Below are positions 46,687-56,552 of a stretch of DNA of 61,751 nt, in pieces. This stretch comes from Bacterioplanes sp. (GTDB taxonomy: Bacteria; Pseudomonadota; Gammaproteobacteria; Pseudomonadales; Oceanobacteraceae). The position numbers and the translations under genes were made by a program. Below the pieces are notes generated by a model. The model did not search any database. It saw only the letters and a program-made list of their open reading frames with translations, and had not been told where the DNA came from. The DNA lies in the NCBI GenBank assembly GCA_014859445.1, contig JACUUC010000015.1, positions 1 through 61,751 on the forward strand, written 5' to 3'. The stretch's first letter is position 1; every line of letters starts with the position of its first letter.

Positions 46687-48056
46687 TGAATCTGCCTCTG
46701 GTATTCAAAGGAGATGCGCGTAAGTTCGTTGTCTTTGGTGCCGGTGAGATTGCGTCGCGGAAAATCCAGACACTGGTGAGCGCTGATGCTCAGGTGCGCG
46801 TGGTGGCTCAATCGGCACATGCGTCGATTGAGGCATTAGCTGCAGCGCAACGTATCGAACTATTATTACGCGCAATAGATGCACCAAACGAGTCGTTCGC
46901 GACACACGACATGGTCGTCATCGCCACACAAGATAAGGCCCTCAACTCAGCACTGGCAAAGGCCGCTCGTCAAGCTGGAGCCATGGTGTGCCGTGTGGAT
47001 GACAATCTTGGCAGTGACTTTGTATTTCCTGCGGTCATTGATCGCTCACCACTGCTTGTGGCCATTTCCAGTGGCGGCTCTTCGCCAGCACTGACGCGCT
47101 ACCTTCGACAACGCTTAGAGGCGTTTTTACCCAGCGAGTTACGTCAGTTAGGTCGCTATGTTGAACAATTGCGCGAGCGACTTAAAACCACCCTGACCGA
47201 ACCCGAGCGCCGCACGTTTTGGCGGCGCTGGATGCAAAGCGTCGCACCCGATCAAATCTTATCCAAGCAGCAAGATGCGGCCGACGCCACAACCCAACAA
47301 CTGTTGGAAAACAAGCTTGATCTGATGGGTGATGTTGCGTTAGTCGGCGCGGGACCGGGTGACCCTGACTTGCTAACCTTTCGAGCCTTGCGATTATTGC
47401 AATCCGCTGACGTGGTGTTTTATGACCGTTTGGTTGGCGCGCAAATCATGGATTTGATTGATTCGTCAGTCGAGCGTTTTTATGTGGGTAAAGCGAAAAG
47501 CAATCATTCGGTGCCGCAGGAAAACATCAATCAGCTCCTAGTGGACTATGCACAACAAGGTAAGCGAGTTGTGCGCTTAAAGGGAGGCGACCCTTTTATT
47601 TTTGGCCGAGGTGGAGAAGAGCTGACTGAATTGGTGGCGGCCGAGGTGTCTTTTCAAGTCGTTCCCGGCATTACCGCGGCCAGTGGCTGTGCAGCGTATG
47701 CGGGCATTCCGTTAACGCATCGCGATCATGCACAAAGTGTTCGTTTTGTGACCGGCCACTTAAAAGATGGCACTTGTGATTTGCCCTGGGCTGAATTAAT
47801 TCATCCGCATCAGACATTGGTCATTTACATGGGTCTCACTGGCATTGCTCATATTTGTAAACAATTAACGCAATACGGCATGCCGGCCGATACCCCCATT
47901 GCCTTAGTAGAAAAAGGTACTTTGCCCGACCAGCGTGTGCATACTGGAACACTTGCCACCATGGCCAATTTGATCGCAACACGTAGCATTCAGGCACCAA
48001 CCCTGACCATCATTGGGTCTGTTGTGTCGCTACACGAACAGCTTCGGTGGCGATAA
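46683..48056 (+). CDS. cysG: Siroheme synthase CysG (trifunctional)
   Basis: A 457-residue fusion. The N-terminal half (1-~205) is the precorrin-2 dehydrogenase/ferrochelatase, with the NAD site [12 protein letters not shown] and the SSGGSSPAL loop. The C-terminal half (from [17 protein letters not shown]) is uroporphyrinogen-III methyltransferase, with [13 protein letters not shown] and [10 protein letters not shown]. It makes siroheme from uroporphyrinogen III, needed by the sulfite reductase cysI near the left end. The start at 46683 overlaps the serS stop (ATGA). Confidence 0.97.
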   Translation: MMNLPLVFKGDARKFVVFGAGEIASRKIQTLVSADAQVRVVAQSAHASIEALAAAQRIELLLRAIDAPNESFATHDMVVIATQDKALNSALAKAARQAGAMVCRVDDNLGSDFVFPAVIDRSPLLVAISSGGSSPALTRYLRQRLEAFLPSELRQLGRYVEQLRERLKTTLTEPERRTFWRRWMQSVAPDQILSKQQDAADATTQQLLENKLDLMGDVALVGAGPGDPDLLTFRALRLLQSADVVFYDRLVGAQIMDLIDSSVERFYVGKAKSNHSVPQENINQLLVDYAQQGKRVVRLKGGDPFIFGRGGEELTELVAAEVSFQVVPGITAASGCAAYAGIPLTHRDHAQSVRFVTGHLKDGTCDLPWAELIHPHQTLVIYMGLTGIAHICKQLTQYGMPADTPIALVEKGTLPDQRVHTGTLATMANLIATRSIQAPTLTIIGSVVSLHEQLRWR

Positions 48057-48120
48057 ATACGGCAAAAAACGCATTTTGGACTAGTATTAATGGTAAGAAT
48101 GACCACCAACTGGAAAGCCT

Positions 48121-49740
48121 ATGAAATTTTTGCGCTCACTTAGCATAAAAACAAAAATCCTCTCTCTGTCAGCAGTTGCTGTATTGGGTTTCTTGATCAG
48201 CTTGGGGGTTAACACCAACATCAATCAAGACAACTCGACTCGTTTGAAAAATATCCAGGAAATCTATTTTCCTGTGGTGCAGCAATCGAAATCCAATTTG
48301 GTGAGGTTAGCCCGCATCGAAGAATTATTTTCTACGGCGGTAAGTACAGGCGATCGCGATTTCATTAACGCAGCAGACCGCTTGCGCGTTGAAATGCAGG
48401 ATAGTCTGACTGAACTGGCTCGTATATGGACGGAAAAGTCGGGGGATGTGCAAAAAGCAAAAACCGACTTCGATAATTATTTTGCCGCAGCGCGCGAGCT
48501 CTCTGTTGGCATGTTGGATGGCAGCTTGGCTCCAGATCGCTTGCAGACCGTTGTTGAAGGAATGAACTTCTCTCTTGAAAATGCGCGCAATAACATGCAG
48601 CAGTACAGTGAGTCAGGACTGCAAGCATTCAATAGCACAGTTGAAGCATCCAATCAGGCGGTGCGCTCAGCATTACGTGTCGGATTAATCATTACCATTG
48701 GCACCGTTGCTTTATTGTTGTTCTTATCATGGAGCATCACCAGCAGCATTGGTCTTGCCTTAACTCGCTTGCTGGCATCACTTAAAGACATTGCTACAGG
48801 CGAGGGCGACTTAACGCGTCGCATTCAAAAGTCATCCGACGATGAGATTGGCGACGTCGTACATTGGTTTAACCAATTCGTCGATAAGCTGCATCGCAGC
48901 ATTGGTGAAATCGTCTCCACCACGCAGCCACTGGGTGTTGTCTCTGATGATTTGCACAACTTAACCAACCAAACTGCAAAAATCACGGCTCGCCAAAATA
49001 AAGCGACAGAGGATGTGTCACAAGTAGTTGAAGACATGGTAGAAAGCGTGCGTGCCGTATCGGTAAATGCCAGCTCCGCAGCGACAGCCGCCTCAGAGGC
49101 CGATGATGCGGCCAAACAAGGACGTGCCATCGTTAATGAAACGGTGAGTATCATTAATGGCTTAGCCAGTGAAGTGGATCGTGCTGGCGAGGTGATTCGC
49201 AAGCTTGAAATGGATACAGGTAATGTCGGTCATATTCTGGATGTCATCAAAGGCATCGCAGAACAAACCAACTTACTCGCACTGAATGCCGCCATTGAAG
49301 CGGCACGTGCTGGAGAGCAAGGTCGTGGTTTCGCCGTTGTTGCTGATGAAGTAAGGACACTGGCATCGCGCACTCAGTCTTCAACACAAGAAATTCAAAC
49401 CGTCATTGAGCAATTGCAAAAAGCCGCTCGTTCGGCCGTTGAAGTCATGGCTGAAAGCAAAGAGCGAGCTCAGAACAGCGTCACTCAAGCAGCAAAAACC
49501 GGTGAGAGCTTGGAAGCCATTACATTGAAAGTGGAATCCATTAAGGCGATGAACAATCAAATTGCGGCCGCCACTGAACATCAAGAACAAGCCACCTACA
49601 GCATCCGCAATAACGTAGATGGCATTAAAGAGACCTCGGCTGAGGCGGTAAGCAGCATGGAGAAGGTAGAGGCATCGAGCCGATCCCTGACCGACATTTC
49701 AAGCACGCTGCGCAAGATCACGGGGCAGTTTAAGGTTTAG
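48121..49740 (+). CDS. Methyl-accepting chemotaxis protein
   Basis: A 539-residue transducer. One membrane helix at the N-terminus ([18 protein letters not shown]) and one near residues 181-201 ([18 protein letters not shown]) bracket a ~150-residue helical periplasmic sensor of unknown ligand. A HAMP domain ([15 protein letters not shown]...) and a long signalling coiled coil follow. The conserved hairpin tip is [20 protein letters not shown]. There is no C-terminal CheR/CheB pentapeptide. It is monocistronic, with a terminator downstream. Confidence 0.95.
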   Translation: MKFLRSLSIKTKILSLSAVAVLGFLISLGVNTNINQDNSTRLKNIQEIYFPVVQQSKSNLVRLARIEELFSTAVSTGDRDFINAADRLRVEMQDSLTELARIWTEKSGDVQKAKTDFDNYFAAARELSVGMLDGSLAPDRLQTVVEGMNFSLENARNNMQQYSESGLQAFNSTVEASNQAVRSALRVGLIITIGTVALLLFLSWSITSSIGLALTRLLASLKDIATGEGDLTRRIQKSSDDEIGDVVHWFNQFVDKLHRSIGEIVSTTQPLGVVSDDLHNLTNQTAKITARQNKATEDVSQVVEDMVESVRAVSVNASSAATAASEADDAAKQGRAIVNETVSIINGLASEVDRAGEVIRKLEMDTGNVGHILDVIKGIAEQTNLLALNAAIEAARAGEQGRGFAVVADEVRTLASRTQSSTQEIQTVIEQLQKAARSAVEVMAESKERAQNSVTQAAKTGESLEAITLKVESIKAMNNQIAAATEHQEQATYSIRNNVDGIKETSAEAVSSMEKVEASSRSLTDISSTLRKITGQFKV

Positions 49741-49772
49741 AACCGAAACTCATCCACATCTGATTAGGAAGC

Positions 49773-49808
49773 AAGCCACACCATAAAAGACGATGGGGTG
49801 GCTTTTTG
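49773..49808 (+). terminator. Intrinsic terminator of the chemotaxis gene
   Basis: A 12-bp stem with one mismatch (49773-49784 with 49793-49804) is followed by a T-run on the plus strand. It lies between the chemotaxis gene and the convergent ybiB. Confidence 0.8.
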
Positions 49809-50798
49809 TTATGACAAACCATCATTTAATGGCTTTGATAATGCATCGCGGTCTCTTGCACGCCAAGCCAGCTCAACAGACTGTCTCGTCTGCTCAAGGG
49901 TTTTGTCGGCTTCAATCGCGCACAACGCAAGTGCGGCTGTATTCAAAACGGATTCGATAGCATATGGGTTGGAGACGTCGCCGCGCCACAACTGATACAA
50001 ATGAACGTTACTGATGTCATTGACCTTGTTATCAAAATGGCTCTGCTGTGATGTAATATGCACGTACTGAGTCACTTCGCCGTCTTGCAACCAAGCCTCA
50101 CAGCGTCGTTCAGGGTTCACCTCAAATTCGCCGCCTTCTCCCTTAATGATGAGAGCGCGCTGATGAGTCAGCTGTGCGGCTTGAGCGTGCACTTGGCGAT
50201 AGTTTGGGTGAAAAACTCCTTGAACAGAGGGTATACCTGTCGGCGCAATGGTCTTTAGTACGGTATTAATCGGAGATCGGACACCCAAGACAGATTTGAG
50301 CAACAGCCACTGTTGCAAGGTCGGAGTGAGCGTGGAGCAGGGTAAGTATTGCAACGCGACTGGCGCTGACAACTCATGCAGGTGTTCAATGATTGGGCGT
50401 TGAAATGCTGAGAAAACCTGATGCATGTACATTCGATTTGGTGTGTGTGCTTCGGTCCCATGCATCAACACCCGATATCCCATTTGACTGACAAGTAGGG
50501 CCGACAAGAAACACCAAAATGGCTGGCGACGCTTGCCTGCGTAACTTGCCCAAATCAAATCCACTGGCATGTCATCAGGCCACAAATTATTGATGGCCTG
50601 GGCAAAGCCAGCCAGCTCTTCCGCCGACTCTTCTTTAACGCGCATCAGCATCAAAATTGCACCCAATTGCTCAGGAAGGAAGCGACCAGCTAACAACTCC
50701 GTCATGGTGAAGTATGCTTCTTCTTGCGTCATGCTGCGGCTGGCATTTTTGCCGCGAGCCAAAATTCGTACGTACTCGGCCAGTGCGTGTGTGCTCAT
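49809..50798 (-). CDS. ybiB: YbiB/TrpD2-family nucleic-acid-binding protein
   Basis: A 329-residue member of the TrpD2 family. The fold is that of anthranilate phosphoribosyltransferase (N-terminal helical domain ARGKNASRSMTQEEAYFTMTE...), but the PRPP motif GTGGD is absent and the family binds nucleic acids. E. coli YbiB is a SOS-linked member. Here the place of GTGGD reads IWASYAGKRRQP. The start overlaps the tusE stop as ATGA, placing it at the end of the tus operon, as I recall for Pseudomonas. Confidence 0.85.
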   Translation of the reverse strand: MSTHALAEYVRILARGKNASRSMTQEEAYFTMTELLAGRFLPEQLGAILMLMRVKEESAEELAGFAQAINNLWPDDMPVDLIWASYAGKRRQPFWCFLSALLVSQMGYRVLMHGTEAHTPNRMYMHQVFSAFQRPIIEHLHELSAPVALQYLPCSTLTPTLQQWLLLKSVLGVRSPINTVLKTIAPTGIPSVQGVFHPNYRQVHAQAAQLTHQRALIIKGEGGEFEVNPERRCEAWLQDGEVTQYVHITSQQSHFDNKVNDISNVHLYQLWRGDVSNPYAIESVLNTAALALCAIEADKTLEQTRQSVELAWRARDRDALSKPLNDGLS

Positions 50799-51103
50799 AA
50801 ACAATTCTCAGGGCGAGGGAGACCAGCGATTTTGGCCGCCAGCTTGGCTGGACTGCCTGGAAACAGGGTCAATAAGTAGACGCTGTTTGCCTTCTCCAGA
50901 TCAAGATTCTGCTTAATGTAACGAATGAATGGTCGCATCGCCGGTGATAAATCAAAGGTCTGATAAAATTCACGCAAGCACCACAAAATTTCCCAATGAG
51001 CGGCAGTCAATTCAATGCCTTCCTTTTCAGCCAATTCAATGGCTACCTGCTCATTCCAATCACCGAGATGCAACAAAAAACCATCGCTGTCCGTTTTTAC
51101 CAT
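50795..51103 (-). CDS. tusE: TusE/DsrC-type sulfur carrier
   Basis: A 102-residue sulfur-relay protein that accepts persulfide from TusBCD and passes it to MnmA on the tRNA. The reactive cysteine is the penultimate residue (PENCL-end). The conserved core is LTAAHWEILWCLREFYQTF and SPAMRPFIRYIKQNL. The start at 51103 has GGAG 6 nt upstream. It lies between tusB and ybiB. Confidence 0.95.
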   Translation of the reverse strand: MVKTDSDGFLLHLGDWNEQVAIELAEKEGIELTAAHWEILWCLREFYQTFDLSPAMRPFIRYIKQNLDLEKANSVYLLTLFPGSPAKLAAKIAGLPRPENCL

Positions 51104-51105
51104 GA

Positions 51106-51375
51106 TCAACTCCAACTAACGACTTGTGTGGCCGAGAGTGTTAGCTCGACCCATTGCTCATCGCTGATGGCGGTTAACGCTTGCCAGCATTCAGCATGGG
51201 CCAAGCCACGTTGATCGACCTCAATAGGTCGATAGTAGCCACGATGCGCAACGGCGCTGGCATGAGTAACGGTCACTCCGTCACCTAGCAATACAAATCG
51301 ATCGACAGGCATGGAAAGCTCCATGGCTTGTTGCAGTGACTGAGTCGATGGCGAGAAAATCAAATGCAAAATCAT
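51106..51375 (-). CDS. tusB: TusB subunit of the sulfurtransferase complex
   Basis: An 89-residue subunit of the TusBCD hexamer. The start at 51375 (MILHLIFSP) matches the family N-terminus; longer reading would run into tusC. FVLLGDGVTV and the C-terminal WVELTLSATQVVSWS resemble TusB/DsrH. It lacks the active cysteine, as usual. Gaps of 2 bp on both sides show a tight operon with tusC and tusE. Confidence 0.9.
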   Translation of the reverse strand: MILHLIFSPSTQSLQQAMELSMPVDRFVLLGDGVTVTHASAVAHRGYYRPIEVDQRGLAHAECWQALTAISDEQWVELTLSATQVVSWS

Positions 51376-51377
51376 AA

Positions 51378-51722
51378 TTAAAAGCTCAAGCAATGTTGGC
51401 ATTGCGTTAGTAATTGCTGGCATTGATCGACTGACAGTGGCGTCGCAACCGAACTGTCGTGTAGTTCGCACGATTGATCCGTATTGTTTAGGTAATATAT
51501 GTCGTCACAACCATACATTGGTAAGGCCGCCAATGCTTTGCTTGGGCTTTTTCCTCCCACCAGCATGGCTTGTTGTGAAGGGTGGAGCCATTGCTTGCCT
51601 GCACCCAGAAAAAGAAGCGCCAGATCCGTATCGAAAGCGGCTAGCGCCAAGACGACATCCAGTGCCTCAAGGTCGGGCGAGGGGGGCGATTGAATGATGA
51701 CTAGGGTGGTTGTTTTACGCAT
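51378..51722 (-). CDS. tusC: TusC subunit of the sulfurtransferase complex
   Basis: A 114-residue DsrF/TusC-type protein. It has the DsrE-like fold, with TTLVIIQSPPSPDLEALDVV at the N-terminus, LALLFLGAGKQWL in the middle, and a MYGCDDIYY segment typical of TusC. It works as the middle subunit of TusBCD and has no catalytic cysteine role of its own. It lies 17 bp after tusD. Confidence 0.92.
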   Translation of the reverse strand: MRKTTTLVIIQSPPSPDLEALDVVLALAAFDTDLALLFLGAGKQWLHPSQQAMLVGGKSPSKALAALPMYGCDDIYYLNNTDQSCELHDSSVATPLSVDQCQQLLTQCQHCLSF

Positions 51723-51739
51723 AACAGAAGAGCCTCATC

Positions 51740-52135
51740 CTAAAAAGTCACAATACGATCAGAATCATGGTGTGCCGCTACCAGCTCCCCCAATCCTGCC
51801 AACTCATAACCCGACCCAAGGGTCTCTGTGCACTGATAACGAGTGGCTTCTTGAACATCCAAAACTCCGCGCCTAATGGCATTCGCAATGCAGCATTGCA
51901 AAGGAAACTCACCTTCTTGTGCTAACAATCTCCACTGTTCGTGAACAGAAGTCTGTCCCTGGGGAGCCTGCTGATACAGCCCAGCGTAAACACCATCCTG
52001 ATAGAAGAAGGCGCGCTTGATGGCATGCCCTTGCGCCAAAGCGGCACGAATATAATCGAGCGCCAGCGTGTGTTGCACACCGGATAACGGACTGCTTTTG
52101 ACAAGAAGGGTAATTGTTTTGGGACTTAGTGCCAT
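51740..52135 (-). CDS. tusD: TusD catalytic subunit of the sulfurtransferase complex
   Basis: A 131-residue DsrE/TusD protein that carries persulfide from TusA to TusE. The active cysteine is within LQCCIANAIRRGVL (about residue 80). The start at 52135 (MALSPKTITLLVKSSP) fits the family. It is the first gene of tusD-C-B-E-ybiB; the operon diverges from the tRNA-Ser gene across 157 bp. Confidence 0.94.
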   Translation of the reverse strand: MALSPKTITLLVKSSPLSGVQHTLALDYIRAALAQGHAIKRAFFYQDGVYAGLYQQAPQGQTSVHEQWRLLAQEGEFPLQCCIANAIRRGVLDVQEATRYQCTETLGSGYELAGLGELVAAHHDSDRIVTF

Positions 52136-52251
52136 ATTGATTCGCCAATAAATTCTGCATGCATCATAGGCATACAAACAGAAAATTCAATCATCGTGTG
52201 TTTTACAAACGACCATCTTGCACGCTAACTCATTGATTTGTAAAAAAACGA

Positions 52252-52279
52252 TTGACGACGTTAAAAATATCCGTATTAT
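52252..52279 (+). promoter_or_regulatory. tRNA-Ser promoter
   Basis: TTGACG (52252-52257) and TATTAT (52274-52279) with a 16-bp spacer lie 13 bp before the mature tRNA 5' end. Confidence 0.75.
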
Positions 52280-52292
52280 ACGCACCACGTTC

Positions 52293-52383
52293 GGAGGGAT
52301 GGCTGAGCGGTTGAAAGCACCGGTCTTGAAAACCGGCGTAGGTTAATAGCCTACCTAGGGTTCGAATCCCTATCCCTCCGCCA
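52293..52383 (+). tRNA. tRNA-Ser(UGA)
   Basis: A complete cloverleaf: 7-bp acceptor stem GGAGGGA/TCCCTCC, anticodon stem CCGGT/ACCGG with loop CTTGAAA (anticodon TGA at 52327-52329), a long variable arm (GTAGG...CCTAC) and a T-arm with GGTTCGAATCC. The discriminator is G and the CCA is encoded. A promoter and a terminator flank it, so it is a single-gene unit. Confidence 0.98.
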
Positions 52384-52388
52384 TATTT

Positions 52389-52418
52389 AAAAGGCCAGCT
52401 TAATTAGCTGGCCTTTTT
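52389..52418 (+). terminator. tRNA-Ser terminator
   Basis: A perfect stem AAAGGCCAGCT/AGCTGGCCTTT around a 5-nt loop, followed by a T-run, starts 6 bp after the CCA. Confidence 0.9.
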
Positions 52419-52485
52419 CGTTTCAAGCAGCAATCAATGACAATTTGCATCGATTTTGCCTCGACCACGATAGGGTTATTGACAA

Positions 52486-52629
52486 CTAAGCGCTAATTGC
52501 TCGCAGTAAAATTCCTGCCACCATAACGGTCATTAAGGCGACAGCTAGCCATTCAAGCCGATAAACCACCCGCCATGAAATGGGGCGTGGGGAATTTTGC
52601 TTTTGCTGGGACTTCAGTGTGCTTTGCAT
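52486..52629 (-). CDS. Small single-pass membrane protein (47 aa)
   Basis: A short gene in what would otherwise look like an empty 320-bp gap. It starts with ATG at 52629, has a textbook AGGAG 6 nt upstream, and encodes 47 residues: a polar, basic N-terminus (MQSTLKSQQKQNSPRP), then SWRVVYRLE and one hydrophobic helix WLAVALMTVMVAGILL, ending RAISA. The layout predicts a protein with its N-terminus in the cytoplasm and one C-terminal membrane anchor. I do not recognise the family. It lies downstream of the deacylase gene region on the minus strand, convergent with tRNA-Ser. Confidence 0.7.
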   Translation of the reverse strand: MQSTLKSQQKQNSPRPISWRVVYRLEWLAVALMTVMVAGILLRAISA

Positions 52630-52740
52630 GCTGACTCCTACCGTCTTCGATATTATCAGCATGCCGCAGGCAAGAACGGTTAAGTAGTGCAGTTGTGTAG
52701 TTGTGTGTTGCAGAACGTAACCAGATGCGCCAACCTGAGG

Positions 52741-53673
52741 TCAGCGGTGAGCATTGCCTAGCATAGCGTTAATGAATTGATTGACGCTGCGACCCAGAGC
52801 ATTCAAATGGTAGCCCCCTTCAAGAGCCGCCATCCATGGTATATTTCGCTCTTTGGCGTATTTGTCGATCCAGTGCGATACCCAGCCATAATCATTGTCG
52901 GTAAGACACAGCTCAGCCATCGGATCTTCTTGGTGTCCATCAAATCCTGCCGACACCAAAATCAGCTCAGGAGCAAATCGTCGGAGTGGCTCCTGCCATG
53001 ACTCGCGGATGCTGTTGCGAAACTCATCACTACCGGCACCGGTTGTTAACAAAGCATTGACCAAATTACCATAGCGATTGGACTGATAATGACTGTAGGG
53101 ATAGAACGGATGCTGAAAGCTTGAGCACACCAAGAAACGCTCGTCGTTTTGTAATATATCCACCGTACCATTGCCTTGATGGGCATCAAAGTCGAGTACA
53201 GCGATGCGCTGAAGATGGTGTACATCTGCCGCGCGCAATGCCGTAATGGCGATGTTATTAAAAAAGCAAAAACCCATGCTGCGTTTTCGTTCTGCATGAT
53301 GCCCTGGAGGGCGAGTGGCGACAAATGCATTGTTGAATTTGCCAGCCATTAAGTCATCCAACGCTTGCGTGCACGCACCGACAGAATACATGGCCGCTTC
53401 TAAGCTACCGGTCGACATCGGCGTATCTTCATCGACGTATATGTGTCCTTGTTGCGGCTGAATCAACTGCAATTGTTCCACATAACCAGGGCTGTGCGCT
53501 CGATGAATGTCAGGCAGGTGCGCTTTGTCGCCGACGACTCGTGACAATTGCTCCCAGAGTCCACTTTTTTTCAAAGCTTGCTCGATCGCCATGATACGCA
53601 TGGCATGCTCAGGGTGCTCATCACCGGTATCATGATGAAAATGTTGATTAAAATGGTAGTAGGCAGTAGACAT
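52741..53673 (-). CDS. Histone-deacetylase-family deacylase
   Basis: A 310-residue arginase-fold zinc hydrolase of the class II HDAC/acetylpolyamine-amidohydrolase group. The paired catalytic histidines are His125/His126 in RPPGHHAE. The zinc ligands are Asp163 and His165 in DFDAHQGNG and Asp245 in SAGFDGHQED. The transition-state tyrosine is Tyr288 in EGGYH. The residue after the zinc histidine is Gln instead of the second His of eukaryotic enzymes. It probably removes acyl groups from lysines or small amines. It diverges from the Pat-type acyltransferase with 124 bp between them. Confidence 0.93.
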   Translation of the reverse strand: MSTAYYHFNQHFHHDTGDEHPEHAMRIMAIEQALKKSGLWEQLSRVVGDKAHLPDIHRAHSPGYVEQLQLIQPQQGHIYVDEDTPMSTGSLEAAMYSVGACTQALDDLMAGKFNNAFVATRPPGHHAERKRSMGFCFFNNIAITALRAADVHHLQRIAVLDFDAHQGNGTVDILQNDERFLVCSSFQHPFYPYSHYQSNRYGNLVNALLTTGAGSDEFRNSIRESWQEPLRRFAPELILVSAGFDGHQEDPMAELCLTDNDYGWVSHWIDKYAKERNIPWMAALEGGYHLNALGRSVNQFINAMLGNAHR

Positions 53674-53797
53674 ATACGTTAGCTTTGTTTTTTTCCAGTG
53701 TAACCAGTGTCTTGCGGCACGCCAAGTGGTTATGTGTTAGACAATTGGCGTAGTGATGATCTTTTGTGGCCGATTGTGATTATTGAGGTAGTTCGCT

Positions 53798-56512
53798 ATG
53801 GGAACCCGTTCGTTAGAACACTTTTTTAAACCCAACCGAATCGTTGTTGTTGGCGCATCGGAGCGCGAAGGTAGCCTTGGCGGGGGGATTGTTCGTAATT
53901 TGCTACAGGCTGGTTTTAAGGGGGAAATCATTCCCATTAATTCACGGGGATATAAAACCATTTACGACTTGCCAGCCCTTACTCGCATAAGCCAATTAAC
54001 CACAACGCCCGACTTAGCCATTATATGCACACCGGCCGAAAGCGTACCTAAGATAATCAAACAACTGCATGCGAAGGGCGTGGCTGCTGCGATACTCATG
54101 ACAGGAGGATTTGCGCGCACACGTTCGTGGCAGTTCAGGCCAAACACGGATCGTTTAAATCAAGTCATTCAACAAACTGGGATGCGCATACTCGGCCCAG
54201 ACTGCTTAGGAATTGTCATACCCAGTCGACATTTAAACGCCTCTTTTCTGCATGTTCCTGTTCGCGAAGGAAGTATTGCCTACATAGGTCAATCTGGCAC
54301 CTTGGCCTCTGGCGTCATGGACTGGGCTTACAGTCGTAAAGTCGGGTTCTCACATGTACTGACATTAGGAAAAAGTCAGGATGTCAGCTTACCCGATATC
54401 ATTGACTACATCATGCAAGAACCCTATGTACGGACACTGCTCATTCATTTGGATGAAATGGGGTCGGGCAAGGCGTTAATTCGAGCCTTGCGTGCCGCTT
54501 CTCGCCACAAGTTGGTGTTGGCGGTGAAAAGTAATCGCTTCCAAAAAAGCCCCATGTCCACGGCCGTTACACCGCCAGGCTTGCCTTCAAGAGACGTACT
54601 TGTTGATGAAGTACTTGCTCGTGCAGGGGTATTGCGAGTATCAGCAACCGACGAGTTATTCGATTGCGTTGATGCACTGAGCCATCGTCGTGAGCACTTT
54701 GGCCCACGGTTAGCCATTGTTGCCAATGGGCGAGGCCCCGCCATTTTGGCGGTGGACAGACTGCTGCACGACAAGGGCAAACTGGCTCAATTGTCAGAAG
54801 ACACACGAACGCAGCTACGAAGTTTGCTGCCAGATTATGTGGCGAGTAGCAACCCCATACTACTGAATCCTGAATTGAAGCCCGCACAGCTGGTGGCGGT
54901 CACTCAGGCACTATTACGTGACCGTCAGGTTGATGCCATTCTGGTGGTCTATATCCCCAGTCTTGGATCTGATCCGCTGGCCAATGCTGAGGCGCTTATT
55001 CAGCTGGCTCGGTCGAGTAACAAAATGGTTCTTACCAGTTGGATGGGCGAGTATTCCGTTGAAACGGCACGAGATGCCTTCGATCACGCGGGCATTCCCA
55101 CCTTCGAAACACCAGACAATGCCATTAAATCATATATGTATATGGTGGCCCATCAGCGTACGCAAGACTTGTTGCGTGAGACTCCAGAAAGTTTAGAGAT
55201 TCCAATTTCATCGGCATATCAAGAACTAAACAGTGAGCTATTGCAGCGCTATCGCCCAGGCGATTATTTGAAGCCTGACGACGTTTGGCAATTGCTGCGG
55301 AGCTACGGTTTCGCGTGTACCGATAATCGTTTTGTGACCTCACTGGATGACTTGTCCTGGCTACCAACTGACGTTCCCGGTCCTTGGGTGTTGCGTGTGC
55401 ATCACCGCAAATACATGTATCCGTTTGCCTACGGCAACAATCCTCGCGAGCGATTACGCAGTGTGGTGCGTGATTTGAAGCACATTGATGATATTCAACC
55501 GGCTGCTCGTGAGTTGGTGAATACCATTGCTGACGTCTTCCCCGACAGCCCCATTCAAGGCTATACCTTACAGACCATGCATCGAGCCTTAGACAATTTG
55601 CAGTTTTCGTTTGGTATCAGTCGTGACGTAGAAATTGGCCCTTATGTGTTTTTTGGCGGCGGCGGATCGACGGCTGACATCATGCTAGATCGGCGTGTTG
55701 CGTTACTACCCTTGAATGCCAACTTAGCCGAGAAACTGATTAAACGCAGTCATTTTTATAAAGTCCTGAAGGAGCGCTCAGACAGTATCGAGCGCGAATT
55801 AATCACACTTGAGCGCTGGTTGGTAGCGCTGTCACATTTGGCGCTCAACCATCCTTGGCTGGCCGGGTTAGAGGTGAACGCCATTCGCCAACAAGTCGGG
55901 CGATATTTGGTCATTGGTGTTGCGGCGGAGGTGGGGGAGCCAGTACGCAATGCCATCCAACCTTACCCCTCTGAACTAGAAACCCATTATGTCAGCCCGC
56001 GAGGTAACGCCTACGACATTCGCCCCATTCGCGCAGAAGATGAGCCCGCCCTGCAACGCTTCTATGAGCAATTGAGTGCCGAATCATTGCGATTGCGTTT
56101 TTTCTCAGCACGCCGCCAATTCGATCACCGTGAGTTAGCGCGATTCACCCAGATTGACTACGATCGTGAAATGGCGTTTGTTGCCTTACGGCAGGACGAA
56201 ATTGACGGCGTTGTAAGGGTGTGGGTGGATCCAGATGACGTCACTGCCGAATTTGCCGTCATTATTTCAGATCATTGCCGTGGCGAAGGCTTGGCCTTCC
56301 GTTTGATGTCCGGCATCGTTGATTACTTAACGCAAAGAGGGGTATTGCAGATTTATGGCACGGTACTGCCTCATAACCGAGGAATGCTAAAGTTGGCTGA
56401 ACGGCTGGGCTTTAGTCAGCGTCAAAACATGGATGAAGGTGTTGTTGAAGTCGGTAAAGTGCTCAATAATCATAAGCATAGCTGGCAAAAAAAGCGCCTC
56501 TATCGGTTATGA
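53798..56512 (+). CDS. Pat/PatZ-type protein lysine acyltransferase
   Basis: A 904-residue fusion of an ADP-forming acyl-CoA-synthetase-like region (residues 1-~700) and a C-terminal GNAT domain (~735-890). The CoA fold starts FFKPNRIVVVGASEREGSLGG, followed by YIGQSGTLASGVMDWA. GNAT motif A is visible as HCRGEGLAFRLMSG. In the synthetase part the region that normally reads SHTGA with the catalytic histidine is STAVTPPGLPS, so no synthetase activity is expected; this is characteristic of Pat, where the region senses acyl-CoA. Salmonella and E. coli homologues acetylate and inactivate acetyl-CoA synthetase. It diverges from an HDAC-like deacylase. Confidence 0.9.
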   Translation: MGTRSLEHFFKPNRIVVVGASEREGSLGGGIVRNLLQAGFKGEIIPINSRGYKTIYDLPALTRISQLTTTPDLAIICTPAESVPKIIKQLHAKGVAAAILMTGGFARTRSWQFRPNTDRLNQVIQQTGMRILGPDCLGIVIPSRHLNASFLHVPVREGSIAYIGQSGTLASGVMDWAYSRKVGFSHVLTLGKSQDVSLPDIIDYIMQEPYVRTLLIHLDEMGSGKALIRALRAASRHKLVLAVKSNRFQKSPMSTAVTPPGLPSRDVLVDEVLARAGVLRVSATDELFDCVDALSHRREHFGPRLAIVANGRGPAILAVDRLLHDKGKLAQLSEDTRTQLRSLLPDYVASSNPILLNPELKPAQLVAVTQALLRDRQVDAILVVYIPSLGSDPLANAEALIQLARSSNKMVLTSWMGEYSVETARDAFDHAGIPTFETPDNAIKSYMYMVAHQRTQDLLRETPESLEIPISSAYQELNSELLQRYRPGDYLKPDDVWQLLRSYGFACTDNRFVTSLDDLSWLPTDVPGPWVLRVHHRKYMYPFAYGNNPRERLRSVVRDLKHIDDIQPAARELVNTIADVFPDSPIQGYTLQTMHRALDNLQFSFGISRDVEIGPYVFFGGGGSTADIMLDRRVALLPLNANLAEKLIKRSHFYKVLKERSDSIERELITLERWLVALSHLALNHPWLAGLEVNAIRQQVGRYLVIGVAAEVGEPVRNAIQPYPSELETHYVSPRGNAYDIRPIRAEDEPALQRFYEQLSAESLRLRFFSARRQFDHRELARFTQIDYDREMAFVALRQDEIDGVVRVWVDPDDVTAEFAVIISDHCRGEGLAFRLMSGIVDYLTQRGVLQIYGTVLPHNRGMLKLAERLGFSQRQNMDEGVVEVGKVLNNHKHSWQKKRLYRL

Positions 56513-56552
56513 TGAATAGCGCATGGTTCGTGATGGTTTTTGAGGGGTTGTT

